Assembly: GCA_019751815.1 (NCBI GenBank)
Contig: JAIEMW010000001.1
Location: 256,197-320,196 of the forward strand
DNA from: Cyanobacteriota bacterium
Lineage (GTDB): Bacteria; Cyanobacteriota; Vampirovibrionia; Vampirovibrionales; Vampirovibrionaceae
DNA: 64,000 nucleotides
Direction of reading: 5' to 3'
A model generated the notes under the pieces. The model was not told the origin of the DNA. It saw only the letters and a list, made by a program, of their open reading frames with translations, and ran no database searches. The position numbers and the translations under genes were made by a program. This document shows, piece by piece, positions 1 to 10,047 of this stretch (position 1 is its first letter; every line of letters begins with the position of its first letter).

Positions 1-547
1 GGTCCACAGAAGGCGTGTCGATTCCGACAAGCAGACCACCTTGCTCTCCAAACCAATCAGCAAGCTCAGGACTGATACTGGCGTAATCACCTGCAAACAC
101 TTCAGGTTGAGAAACAGTCCGGGTTTTTAGGAGAATACGGACAGGTTTTTCTCCGTCGACTTGCTTCTCCCAAACACGACAGATATCAGCAATCCCTGTG
201 CTGATTGTATTTAGACATTCATGGGTATGTGTTTTGCCAGACGGGATGCAGTCTATCACCAAACATGGACCCATATAGTTCGTGAGCCCGAGGTCGCCTG
301 CATGAGGGGTTTCTGCTTGCCCAAGGCTCCCCTGGATATGGACAGGTGCATCCGCATGGGTGCCAATATGAGGACTCATCGTAAAGGCAGAAAGATTAAT
401 GACACCACTGTCAGAATAAGTCAGAGTTTCAGTTTTGGAAAACGGCGTATCTCCAGGGAAGGCAGCAGTTTTACTGTGCACCGGTTGAGAGATATCAATC
501 AACTCAAACTGTTGTCCCAAAAGCTGTCCCACAAGAGTTGTCTTCAT
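1..547 (-). CDS. kynB: kynurenine formamidase / cyclase-family metal hydrolase (partial)
   Basis: Reading the minus strand from an ATG at 547 gives 182 residues before the window edge, so the C-terminus is missing. The metal-binding signature of the cyclase/kynurenine formamidase family is intact: His60, the GTH at 62-64, Asp66 and His70 (HIGTHADAPVH). Near the cut end comes LVGIDTPSVD, another typical KynB block. KynB hydrolyses N-formylkynurenine to kynurenine and formate in tryptophan catabolism. The gene follows the asparaginase-family gene by 33 bp on the same strand and faces away from a 2-aminophenol cleavage operon. Relatives in the same fold hydrolyse isatin or benzoxazolinone, and the latter reaction would release 2-aminophenol directly, so the substrate is open. 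The fold is certain; the substrate is likely but not proven. Confidence 0.8.
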   Translation of the reverse strand, partial: MKTTLVGQLLGQQFELIDISQPVHSKTAAFPGDTPFSKTETLTYSDSGVINLSAFTMSPHIGTHADAPVHIQGSLGQAETPHAGDLGLTNYMGPCLVIDCIPSGKTHTHECLNTISTGIADICRVWEKQVDGEKPVRILLKTRTVSQPEVFAGDYASISPELADWFGEQGGLLVGIDTPSVD

Positions 548-580
548 TTATGTTGGATTGAACTCCCTAGTTTGAACACC

Positions 581-1717
581 TTACAGTTGCAGCATTGGCC
601 AGTGATATTGCAAAGAGGGAGCGGATGGTTTCGGCGGATTGGAAAGAATCCCCAGGGAAAACAGCGTAAAATGCAACACGGTCTCTAGGACATCGGGTTG
701 ATAGCCTGAGGCCAATTTAATCACAATCCCTAAGCCTTCTGGATAGTCACTCTCTGCCGGAAGTCCAACGGCAAGCAGCCCGTCAGCACCTTCTTTGGCA
801 TACACGGGGGGGAGTTCTGCCCACACTTTCCCTTGGAGCAACCGAGTGTCCAGTCGATCAGTACCGCCAATCAGCCAAGCTTCGCGCAGCATCACTTCGC
901 GCAATACATGCCAAAACGGACTGAGCGTGGGATGAAAATGACGATCAAAACGGCTGGAGAGATCGTCAGACAATGGTTGCGCCCATGTTTGATAGAGTTT
1001 GGCGAGTTGCAGGGGGTGTAATCCAAAACTGGGAAGACCGCATCCATCCACCGTGGTGGGGAAATCCACAAAAAGTTCTAGCATTAACTGGAGTAAAAGT
1101 TGGGTTTCTTGATGGAGGGGATGTTCAGGATCGCAGTAATTCTCTCTAAGTGCTTCTGGCAGTGCTTCCAAGGTCTGACTAACCAATCTGTAGGCGCAGT
1201 GTTTACCGCTACAAGGATGATACAGTCTGGACGCTTTTTCTTTTACGGTTTTAAGTTGGCGGCTGGTAGCTGCATCCATCGGATAGCACTCGGGACAGAG
1301 AAGATCTTCTGGGGTTAGCTCGTGTCGTTTCAACAGGCTAAACAAGGCTTGAATATGCTGAGGTTCTCCGTTATGAGAGCCCATCATCAAGGCAAAATCA
1401 GACGGTTCCAATTTTAAGTGGGTTCTAACCAGTCGAGGCATCAAAACAAGGAGCTGAAACGGCTTCATCAGAGAACGGGTCCAGAGCAGCGTGTTCGGAT
1501 CGGACGGGCAAAAATCCTGCCAGTGCCCTAACTGTGTGGGAATATTGGTTTTATCATCACGGCTAGAGGCTTTCATAGAACCGTCTGTAATGGCGATAAA
1601 TCCATCAAAACTCAACTCAGGGGCATCGTCGCGTGTCACTGTCAGCAAACGACGCCACGGCAATCGTTCCGCATTTAAGCGAGATGTTTCTCTGGAAGTC
1701 TTCAGCTTGGTACTCAT
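581..1717 (-). CDS. asparaginase II family protein
   Basis: This 378-residue protein matches the asparaginase II family (Pfam Asparaginase_II), a group built differently from E. coli AnsA/AnsB. Recognisable blocks are TRSLMKPFQ near residue 80, MMGSHNGEPQH near 110, HPCSGKHCAYR near 167 and VDGCGLPSFGLHP near 223, each a slightly altered form of the family motif. The ATG at 1717 overlaps the stop of the upstream monooxygenase gene by four bases (ATGA), so the two are translationally coupled, and kynB follows 33 bp later. The family is poorly characterised. Deamidation of asparagine or hydrolysis of a related amide is the usual assignment; in this setting it could act on an aromatic amide, which is inference. 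Confidence 0.75.
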   Translation of the reverse strand: MSTKLKTSRETSRLNAERLPWRRLLTVTRDDAPELSFDGFIAITDGSMKASSRDDKTNIPTQLGHWQDFCPSDPNTLLWTRSLMKPFQLLVLMPRLVRTHLKLEPSDFALMMGSHNGEPQHIQALFSLLKRHELTPEDLLCPECYPMDAATSRQLKTVKEKASRLYHPCSGKHCAYRLVSQTLEALPEALRENYCDPEHPLHQETQLLLQLMLELFVDFPTTVDGCGLPSFGLHPLQLAKLYQTWAQPLSDDLSSRFDRHFHPTLSPFWHVLREVMLREAWLIGGTDRLDTRLLQGKVWAELPPVYAKEGADGLLAVGLPAESDYPEGLGIVIKLASGYQPDVLETVLHFTLFSLGILSNPPKPSAPSLQYHWPMLQL

Positions 1718-2751
1718 GCGTTGATTCCTGAGAGCGCCGGTGAACTGGCAAAATGAGGCATTACTTCTGTGGCAAACAGATGCATTTGGGCCATCACCTC
1801 TGCATGAGTTAACCAGCCAAAGTTAAACCACAAGATCACATGAGTACAGCCCATATCATCTCTCAATGCTTGCAATTGAGAGATGCATTCTTCGGGTGTT
1901 CCAATGATATAGAGCTTTTTAAGTTCTTCTAGTGGCGGACAGGCCTTAAAGTCTCCTAAAGCCGCTTGGTAGTGGGGGAGATTCCTCCGGGCGTATTCAT
2001 CTACTACTGCTGGATCGTGGTGAATGTATATTTGCCGGGTGATCGGAAAGCGATCTCGGTGTGTGTTAAATCCCAACGGGGTGGCCACATCGCAATAAGT
2101 GTTGTAGAGGTTAATCAGATGCTCTTTGCTTGATGTAGAGAATGACATTACCCCGTAATTTTTGCTTGCTGCCAGTTTCACTTGTTCCATATCCCCACTG
2201 GCAAGGTAAATGCTGGGTCTGGGTTGGGTATAACTGGGCTGGGGTACTAAAGATACTTCCGGAATATCGTAAAATTGACCCTTAAAGGAGAAGGGTTTAC
2301 CGTGCATCGCCCTATCCAGTATCTCTAGGGACTCTAAAAAGCGGTCTTTGGCCTCTTCTCGTGGGATTTTCCAACCTTCAAATTCCCAAGGACGGTAACC
2401 GCATCCAACCCCCAGATCCAGACGGCCCTTAGAGAGTAAATCAAAGGTCAGCGCTTCTTCTGCAACCAAGAGCGGGTGAGTAAACACAATATTTCGAACG
2501 GCAGTACCAATCCGAATTTGTCGGGTGTTCTCAACGATTTTCATCCCAAACAAAAGGGGTTTGGGGGTGATCCCAATTTCGCCTTGGAAATTAGGGAGTC
2601 CTGGCTTGGAAGAGAAATGATTTTCAGACAGCCAGATGCCGTGGAAGCCTACTTCATCGGCCAATTGAATTTGCTCGAGGGATTCGGCGTATTTCTCAAT
2701 GGGATCCTTCCCGTTGGGGCAAACCAGAGCAATGAATTTGGAAAAACGCAC
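1714..2751 (-). CDS. luciferase-like flavin-dependent monooxygenase
   Basis: The product (345 residues) belongs to the bacterial luciferase-like (LLM) flavin monooxygenases, TIM-barrel enzymes that use reduced FMN and oxygen. It shows the family pattern of an N-terminal strand, GFHGIWLSENHF, IRIGTAVRNIVFTHP, and then GRLDLGVGCGYRPWEFEG. I place the start at the GTG at 2751, because GGGAGG lies a normal distance upstream; an in-frame TTG at 2769 has no such site. It is the first gene of a minus-strand operon with the asparaginase and kynB genes, diverging from the aminophenol operon across about 240 bp that should hold both promoters. The substrate is unknown; an aromatic or amide compound feeding the neighbouring pathway is a guess. 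Confidence 0.8.
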   Translation of the reverse strand: MRFSKFIALVCPNGKDPIEKYAESLEQIQLADEVGFHGIWLSENHFSSKPGLPNFQGEIGITPKPLLFGMKIVENTRQIRIGTAVRNIVFTHPLLVAEEALTFDLLSKGRLDLGVGCGYRPWEFEGWKIPREEAKDRFLESLEILDRAMHGKPFSFKGQFYDIPEVSLVPQPSYTQPRPSIYLASGDMEQVKLAASKNYGVMSFSTSSKEHLINLYNTYCDVATPLGFNTHRDRFPITRQIYIHHDPAVVDEYARRNLPHYQAALGDFKACPPLEELKKLYIIGTPEECISQLQALRDDMGCTHVILWFNFGWLTHAEVMAQMHLFATEVMPHFASSPALSGINA

Positions 2752-2901
2752 GATCGGTGACCCTCCCAATTGAAATGAGTGAAATCGATTCCATACTGTG
2801 TCATAACTTTGTCATAAATGAGGCAGGGACGTCAATTCTGGCGGGACTTCACGGACAGCATTATTTGAAGATAAAAATATTTACAGCGGGTAGGGCTTTG
2901 A

Positions 2902-4772
<1,871 letters not shown>

Positions 4773-4829
4773 TTCAGACAGTGGTAATTTAATCCCAATT
4801 ACGTTAATTTAGTGGGATAGCAACAAGCG

Positions 4830-5306
4830 ATGGGAGTTCGCATCGAGATGAAAACAGTTTCTCCTGAGGTTTTTCCCCCTGCAAAATCTCTGATACTGAC
4901 CGAAAATGCCCCTGCACCGCTGGGTGCATATGCCCATGTCGTTGAAGCGGGACCGTTTCTATATCTATGCGGTTTGGGAGCGCGAGATGCTGAATCGGGT
5001 GAGGAAGCTGGATTGGTTCGAGACTCAGCCGGGAAAGTGATTTCCTATGATATTACCCGTCAAACCCATGTGGTGTTTGATAATATGAAAACCGTCCTGG
5101 CATCACTGGGTTGCGATCTCTCTCATGTGATTGATGTGACGGTGTTTTTGGCGACGATGGATGATTTTCAGGCATATAATTCCGTGTATGCAGGGTATTT
5201 TAATCAAGAGGGGAGACGGCCGGCTCGAACCACGATTGAGGCAAGACCCCCGGGGTATAACTATATCGAGATGAAGGCTGTGGCTTACCGTCCCGGCTGG
5301 AATTAG
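4830..5306 (+). CDS. amnD: 2-aminomuconate deaminase (RidA family)
   Basis: RidA/YjgF-fold protein of up to 158 residues. The core shows GAYAHVVEAGPFLYLCGLGARD, split by family-typical spacing, then RQTHVVFDNMKTVLASLG, DVTVFLATMDDF, and near the C-terminus YNYIEMKAVAYRPG. Length and position between the dioxygenase and the semialdehyde dehydrogenase fit 2-aminomuconate deaminase, which releases ammonia from 2-aminomuconate to give 4-oxalocrotonate. The start could instead be the ATG at 4848 (MKTVSPEVF); neither has a strong ribosome site. A general imine deaminase is the alternative reading, but the neighbours favour the specific role. Confidence 0.8.
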   Translation: MGVRIEMKTVSPEVFPPAKSLILTENAPAPLGAYAHVVEAGPFLYLCGLGARDAESGEEAGLVRDSAGKVISYDITRQTHVVFDNMKTVLASLGCDLSHVIDVTVFLATMDDFQAYNSVYAGYFNQEGRRPARTTIEARPPGYNYIEMKAVAYRPGWN

Positions 5307-5320
5307 GGCAGATACGTGTG

Positions 5321-6865
5321 ATGAATTTGAAATCGCCCTTAAAAACTGTGATAAACAGCAAACGCTGTGTCCAAGACATTGACCGAGGTTATATTTCTCA
5401 TTTTATCGACGGACAGTATATTGCCCCTGATTTTAATGGAAAAGAGCCTGATCAGGCTGTGTTCTTCCAGAATATAAACCCAGCCACCAGAGAGCGATTG
5501 TTTTATGTGCCACGAGGCCAGCAAACGGATATTAACCGAGCAGTGCTCGCTGCAAAAAAAGCCTTTGAGCAAGGGCCCTGGCCTAAAATGAGTATGCAAG
5601 AACGCTGTAATATATTGCACCGGGTCTCTGAATTGATTCTTGATAACCTGGACACCTTGGCCGAAGCCGAAACCCTGGATTCAGGGAAACCCATTCAAGA
5701 GAGTAAAACAGGCGATATCCCCCGATCAGCTGCGAACTTTTCTTTCTTTGCGGCCTTTGCCTCTACTTTGGCTGAGGAGTGCTATACAGTGAGTGCGATG
5801 GAACGACACATCGCCGTCCGTGAGCCTCTGGGGGTCGTGGGTTTGATCACGCCTTGGAATCTACCCCTTTACTTGGCTTCTTGGAAGATAGCCCCGTGTT
5901 TGGCAATGGGCAATACCTGTGTGTTGAAACCGGCAGAGTGGACCCCCTGGACTGCGACATTACTGGCAGAGTTGATGAATGAAGCGGGCGTGCCCCGTGG
6001 TGTTTTTAATGTGGTCCATGGCTTTGGCGCGGGAGAATCGGGTGAAGCACTTACCCGGCATCCTGATGTGAAAGCGATTTCTTTCACAGGAGAAACTGGA
6101 ACAGGCAAAGCCATTATGAAGGCGGCTGCTGATACGCTGAAGAAGGTATCCTTTGAACTTGGCGGAAAAGGGGCCACTGTTTTATTTGAGGATGCCGATC
6201 TGGAGCAAGCTATGCCTCATGTGATTCGTGCGGCCTTTCGCAACCAGGGTGAAATCTGTTTGGCTGGCTCTCGCCTGTTTGTTCAGCGAGGAGTATATGA
6301 GAACGTTTGCCAGCAGCTGAAATCGATGGCGGAAGCCATTCAGGTGGGTGATCCAACACAGATGGAAACTCAAATGGGAGCGTTGGTTCATCCTGAGCAT
6401 CTGGAGAAAGTCGCGAAATATCTGGATTTAGCAAACGATCCCCAATCTAATGGGAAATTATTGACTGGGGGGAAAGTGATTGCCGAAAAAATACCGGGAT
6501 GCTTTGTAGAACCGACAGTTGTGATTGATTTGGCACCGGATGATCGCTTGGCGCAAGAAGAAATCTTTGGTCCGGTCCTTGCGGTGATTCCCTTCGACTC
6601 AGAGTCTGAGCTGATTGAGGGTGTGAACAGTGCGGTTTACGGATTATCCGCAAGCATTTGGAGTCGCGATGTGAACCGCTGTCACCGGGTTTCTTCGTCA
6701 ATTAGAACGGGAATGGTCTGGGTGAACTGTTGGTTTGCCCGAGATTTACGGACTCCCTTTGGCGGTCAAAAGGACAGTGGGATTGGTCGAGAGGGCGGTC
6801 GTTACAGCCTAGACTTTTTTAGTGAAGCCAAAACGATTGCAACCCGGTATTACGGGGTATCATAG
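5321..6865 (+). CDS. amnC: 2-aminomuconic 6-semialdehyde dehydrogenase (ALDH superfamily)
   Basis: NAD-dependent aldehyde dehydrogenase of 514 residues. The catalytic Glu lies in FELGGKGATVLF and the nucleophilic Cys in NQGEICLAGSRLFV, with the usual LAQEEIFGPVLAVIPF block near the end and a C-terminal FGGQKDSGIGREGG. It resembles the hydroxymuconic/aminomuconic semialdehyde dehydrogenase branch, which oxidises the ring-cleavage product made by AmnAB to 2-aminomuconate, the substrate of the preceding deaminase. An ATG at 5321 is preferred over the GTG directly before it. It has a 30-residue N-terminal extension ahead of the ALDH core. Same-strand spacing of 14 bp after amnD marks a shared transcript. 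Confidence 0.85.
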   Translation: MNLKSPLKTVINSKRCVQDIDRGYISHFIDGQYIAPDFNGKEPDQAVFFQNINPATRERLFYVPRGQQTDINRAVLAAKKAFEQGPWPKMSMQERCNILHRVSELILDNLDTLAEAETLDSGKPIQESKTGDIPRSAANFSFFAAFASTLAEECYTVSAMERHIAVREPLGVVGLITPWNLPLYLASWKIAPCLAMGNTCVLKPAEWTPWTATLLAELMNEAGVPRGVFNVVHGFGAGESGEALTRHPDVKAISFTGETGTGKAIMKAAADTLKKVSFELGGKGATVLFEDADLEQAMPHVIRAAFRNQGEICLAGSRLFVQRGVYENVCQQLKSMAEAIQVGDPTQMETQMGALVHPEHLEKVAKYLDLANDPQSNGKLLTGGKVIAEKIPGCFVEPTVVIDLAPDDRLAQEEIFGPVLAVIPFDSESELIEGVNSAVYGLSASIWSRDVNRCHRVSSSIRTGMVWVNCWFARDLRTPFGGQKDSGIGREGGRYSLDFFSEAKTIATRYYGVS

Positions 6866-6899
6866 AAAACTTATTTTCTGGCAGAAAGGATAGCGTTTT

Positions 6900-7691
6900 A
6901 TGGAGTTGGGCATTTCTGGTAAAAGAGCCTTGGTGTGTGCGGCCTCTAAAGGTTTGGGCAAGGCTACTGCTATTTCTTTGGCTAAAGAAGGGGTGAAACT
7001 GGCAATCTGTGCCAGAAATACCGATCGACTTCAGGCGGTTGCAAGCACCATTGAAGAACTGACAGGAGAGCCCCCACTGGTACTTCCTTGTGATTTGTCC
7101 CAACAAGCGTCTCTCAATACGTTGATCCAAACCATTGAGAGAGAATGGGGCGGACTAGACATCCTGGTTCACAATACGGGCGGACCAACCCCGACTGTTG
7201 TTGAAGAAACCACAGATGCGGATTGGCAAACTGGGTTTGAGCAATTATTTTTAAGCGTGACCCGACTGAATCAAGCCTTTTTACCGGGAATGAAAGCACG
7301 TCACTGGGGGCGGATTTTGATTGTGACTTCGACGGCAGTGACGGGGCCGATTGCCAATTTGGCTGTTTCGAATGCGGTTCGTGCTGCGGTGACAGGAATG
7401 GCCAAGACACTTTCTGACGAAATTGCAATGTCTGGGGTAACCGTAAACTGTGTTGCCCCTGGCGTTATCTATACAGATAGAACAGAAGACCGCATTAATG
7501 CTGAACTTGCCCGTCATGGGGGCACGCGTGAACAATATTTGGCAAAATATGCGGCTTCCATTCCGATGGGTCGTTTGGGCAGGCCTGAAGAATTTGCCGA
7601 TGCGGTCAGTTTTTTGGCGTCAGAGCAAGCTTCTTACATCACAGGAATCACCTTTTGTGTGGACGGCGGAAAGCGCCGGGCGCCTTTTTAA
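6900..7691 (+). CDS. SDR-fold protein without the catalytic Tyr (BKR-like)
   Basis: Short-chain dehydrogenase fold of 263 residues, preceded by GAAAGGA. The nucleotide-binding loop is CAASKGLGKATA instead of the usual TGxxxGIG, and where the YxxxK active site should be it has LAVSNAVRAAV, so Tyr is Asn and Lys is Arg. This matches the BKR_like_SDR_like subgroup of domain databases, often named 3-oxoacyl-ACP reductase by similarity. The C-terminal CVDGG typical of SDRs is present. It closes the aminophenol operon, 34 bp after amnC. Normal ketoreductase chemistry is unlikely with these residues; the true reaction is unknown. Confidence 0.75.
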   Translation: MELGISGKRALVCAASKGLGKATAISLAKEGVKLAICARNTDRLQAVASTIEELTGEPPLVLPCDLSQQASLNTLIQTIEREWGGLDILVHNTGGPTPTVVEETTDADWQTGFEQLFLSVTRLNQAFLPGMKARHWGRILIVTSTAVTGPIANLAVSNAVRAAVTGMAKTLSDEIAMSGVTVNCVAPGVIYTDRTEDRINAELARHGGTREQYLAKYAASIPMGRLGRPEEFADAVSFLASEQASYITGITFCVDGGKRRAPF

Positions 7692-7710
7692 GTTTATGAG
7701 TTTTCTCTTT

Positions 7711-7731
7711 TGAGAATAAATCGCATTCTCA
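7711..7731. promoter_or_regulatory. perfect palindrome, probable Fur-family operator 1
   Basis: TGAGAAT and its exact inverse ATTCTCA are separated by seven bases. The half-sites are of the kind bound by Fur/Zur-family regulators. It lies just after the SDR gene and about 80 bp before the porin start, with a second Fur-like site 13 bp downstream, so the pair probably controls the porin-cytochrome unit. Confidence 0.5.
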
Positions 7732-7743
7732 TATTGTTTAGAT

Positions 7744-7762
7744 GATAATGAGAGTAATTCTC
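7744..7762. promoter_or_regulatory. Fur-box-like operator 2
   Basis: GATAATGAGAGTAATTCTC matches the classic 19-bp Fur consensus at 15 of 19 positions and contains the inverted repeat TGAGA-N5-TCTCA. It lies 48 bp before the porin start codon. Repression by a Fe- or Zn-sensing Fur-family protein is inferred. Confidence 0.6.
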
Positions 7763-7810
7763 AATTGGAATCAAGTATTTAATCACACACCGATATAAAG
7801 GATTTTGACT

Positions 7811-9289
7811 GTGTTTAGTGTGAGACTGTCTCTAAAAATAGGTTTGTTGCTGACGTTTCTTGGATCGTTTCTGATTGGACAGTGCGCAAAGGCTATAGAG
7901 CCGCCTGTTTCTGAGAACTCAGAGGAGCATGTTCACACTGCTCAAACGGTGCAACTGGATCCAAATGCCCCCCTGATTCCTAAATCAACAGATACAGTGG
8001 TGAATACCGACGGGCTGACGCTGGATCAGGCCAAAAAATATCTGGCTGAAATGATGCTAGCCCAGCGCGCCATGATGCAACAGATGTCCGTTTTACAGGC
8101 TCGTATTGAAAAAACTGAGGTCAAAGCAACTCAGGCCAGTCAGAAGGCGGACGATCTGTCTGCACAAGTGGATGACCATGCAGGTTCTATCGACTAACTC
8201 TTGCAGAAGCCCAACATCAGTGGATACGCTGAGATGGGTTACAGAGCCTATTACAATGCCCCAAGAACATCGGAATATCTGAGTGCCAATGGTAAAGATG
8301 GAAATACGTTTGATATTCGCAGGGTAAGTATTCGAACAAACGTTCAATTTAATGAGCAATCATCTTGGTACAATGAGGTTGAGTATGAAGATGCGGGTAA
8401 AGATGAGATCTCGATTGAAGAATCCCGGTTTATCTATACTCATAAGCCTTGGCTGACGTTTCAGGCCGGTCTAATGATTCCCCAAGTAACCTGGACTAAT
8501 GTGAATCACGACGGGCCAACAAGAAAATTGGTTGACCGTCCGTTGGTGGATCAATTGGTTATTCCCAGTACTTACCGTGATTTGGGCGTTGGTTTTACGG
8601 GTGTTATTCCCGTACTCAAACGAAGTGCCATCAGCTATGACTTTATGGTGCTCAACGGGCTCAATGACCAATATTCTGCTAATGGTAACGATCCCATTTC
8701 TGCCAGTGTAGGGTTTAAGGGCCTTCGAGACTTACGTGCACCAGAAAGTGACGAAAATTCTCACCTGCTAGATAACAACCGAAATAAAGCCATATACTCA
8801 CGACTGGGCTATATGCCATTCCCCGGTCTAAGTGTGGGTGTTGCTTCACACTACAGCAAGATAGATAACCTGAATCGACGGGCCTTGAATATTATTTCTG
8901 GTGATATCCAATACCGTTACAAACGCTTTGGTATGCTGATGGAATATGCCACCGCCATTTTCAACCGAGGTGGAAACCCTAGCACAACCAATGTTAATGG
9001 TGTGCCTTATGGTTTGTTTCCATCCTCTTTGGCAGGGTACTATGTTGAAACATCCTATGATATCAATCCCAAGTGGACTGCTATTGCTGCCTGGAACTGG
9101 GTGGATTTGGACCAAGCCCGTTCTGGTAACCAGATGTACCGGTGGTCTAGTGGGGTTCGATATAACCCATTTAAGCGTGTTTATCTCAAAGCTGAGTACC
9201 AGTTTACCTCTCCTCGTGCGCGTTTTAACAACGTTGGCCAGGAGCGGTACAGTAACGCATTTATTACCCAACTAACGTTTGCTTTCTAG
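7811..9289 (+). pseudogene. OprO/OprP-type porin, interrupted by one in-frame stop
   Basis: The reading frame starts at a GTG with AAAGGA eight bases upstream and encodes a signal peptide (cleavage expected after QCAKA), a coiled-coil segment of about 60 residues, and then TAA at 8195-8197. Two codons later, in the same frame, it continues for 362 residues as a beta-barrel of the phosphate-selective porin O/P family (FDIRRVSIRTNVQF, LTFQAGLMIPQ) and ends in Phe like an outer-membrane barrel. Neither piece works alone: the second has no export signal. The stop is one base away from a Lys, Glu or Gln codon. It may be a recent null mutation, a sequencing error, or read-through. Upstream Fur-like sites suggest metal-controlled uptake. 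Confidence 0.75.
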
Positions 9290-9305
9290 ACAAAGAAGGA
9301 TCTAT

Positions 9306-9779
9306 TTGTATACTGCTCGGATTGCCCTTATTGTTGTCTTGAGCCTGTGTTTTATACAGGCTCCCTTGGGTGTGAGTGCTGAGGGATTGACGATGGAAGA
9401 GTTGATGCAGCAGATCCGGTCTGGTAATGACAGTGCAAATCACACCACAGTTGATGAAACACCCATTGAAAAGCCACCCGTGGATTTTAACAAAGCGGTG
9501 GTCCCCGTAATGCCACTCATTAAATTCCCGCACCACCGTTTGGCACCACTAAAAGTTTCTGAGCTTGAGGCTTACACATTGGGCAAAAATCTTTATCAAG
9601 GCCGATGCGGGTCTTGCCATGCGGTTATTCCAGTCCGGCAATTTACCAAGCGAGAATGGCCGGGCATACTGACTCGAATGGCTCCGATGGCGACACTTCG
9701 AGATGAAGAGTTGGCAATGATCTCTCTATACATCGAAAAAGATCTGGAAGGACCCGCCCAGACCCCATCAGTAAAGTAG
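9306..9779 (+). CDS. exported single-haem cytochrome c
   Basis: A 157-residue protein with a hydrophobic signal segment (IALIVVLSLCFIQAPLGVSA) and a mature part containing one haem-attachment motif, CGSCH, after YQGR, and a likely distal Met in MAPMATLRDEEL. I take the TTG at 9306 as start because AAGAAGGA sits five bases ahead; an upstream TTG at 9279 would overlap the porin end. It trails the porin gene by 16 bp, so it is probably co-transcribed under the same Fur-like sites. The small size and haem position fit a periplasmic electron carrier, partner unknown. Confidence 0.75.
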   Translation: MYTARIALIVVLSLCFIQAPLGVSAEGLTMEELMQQIRSGNDSANHTTVDETPIEKPPVDFNKAVVPVMPLIKFPHHRLAPLKVSELEAYTLGKNLYQGRCGSCHAVIPVRQFTKREWPGILTRMAPMATLRDEELAMISLYIEKDLEGPAQTPSVK

Positions 9780-9842
9780 TAAACGCGGGGTTCTCAATCG
9801 GGTTTGACAAGTGAGGGTGTGGATCGTACGATATTTGTCACA

Positions 9843-9858
9843 TTCACTGGTGAGTGAA
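9843..9858. promoter_or_regulatory. inverted repeat upstream of the pyrimidine catabolic operon
   Basis: TTCACT and AGTGAA form a perfect inverted repeat with a four-base centre, about 190 bp before the first gene of the pyrimidine degradation operon. It is the best operator candidate in a 268-bp gap that holds no convincing gene. The binding protein is unknown and chance is possible. Confidence 0.3.
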
Positions 9859-10047
9859 CTGTGGTGAGTGTGTTCTTTGTGTTCATTTTGAGGCATGTGT
9901 CCCCGCGTTTGTCGGTTATTTGCGAGTCTTTCTGCCCCTGAACTTTCTAGGGTCAGCTCATTTAGTGATTGAGATTGAACGCTTGGTAATCGCTGCCCTT
10001 CTGTCTTATGTAATTACTTGTATTACTCAATGTAGGAGAATCCGATT

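Noticed and set aside
8195..8197. Recoded stop (selenocysteine or pyrrolysine) in the porin
   Set aside because: The codon is TAA, not TGA or TAG, and no recoding hairpin is evident.
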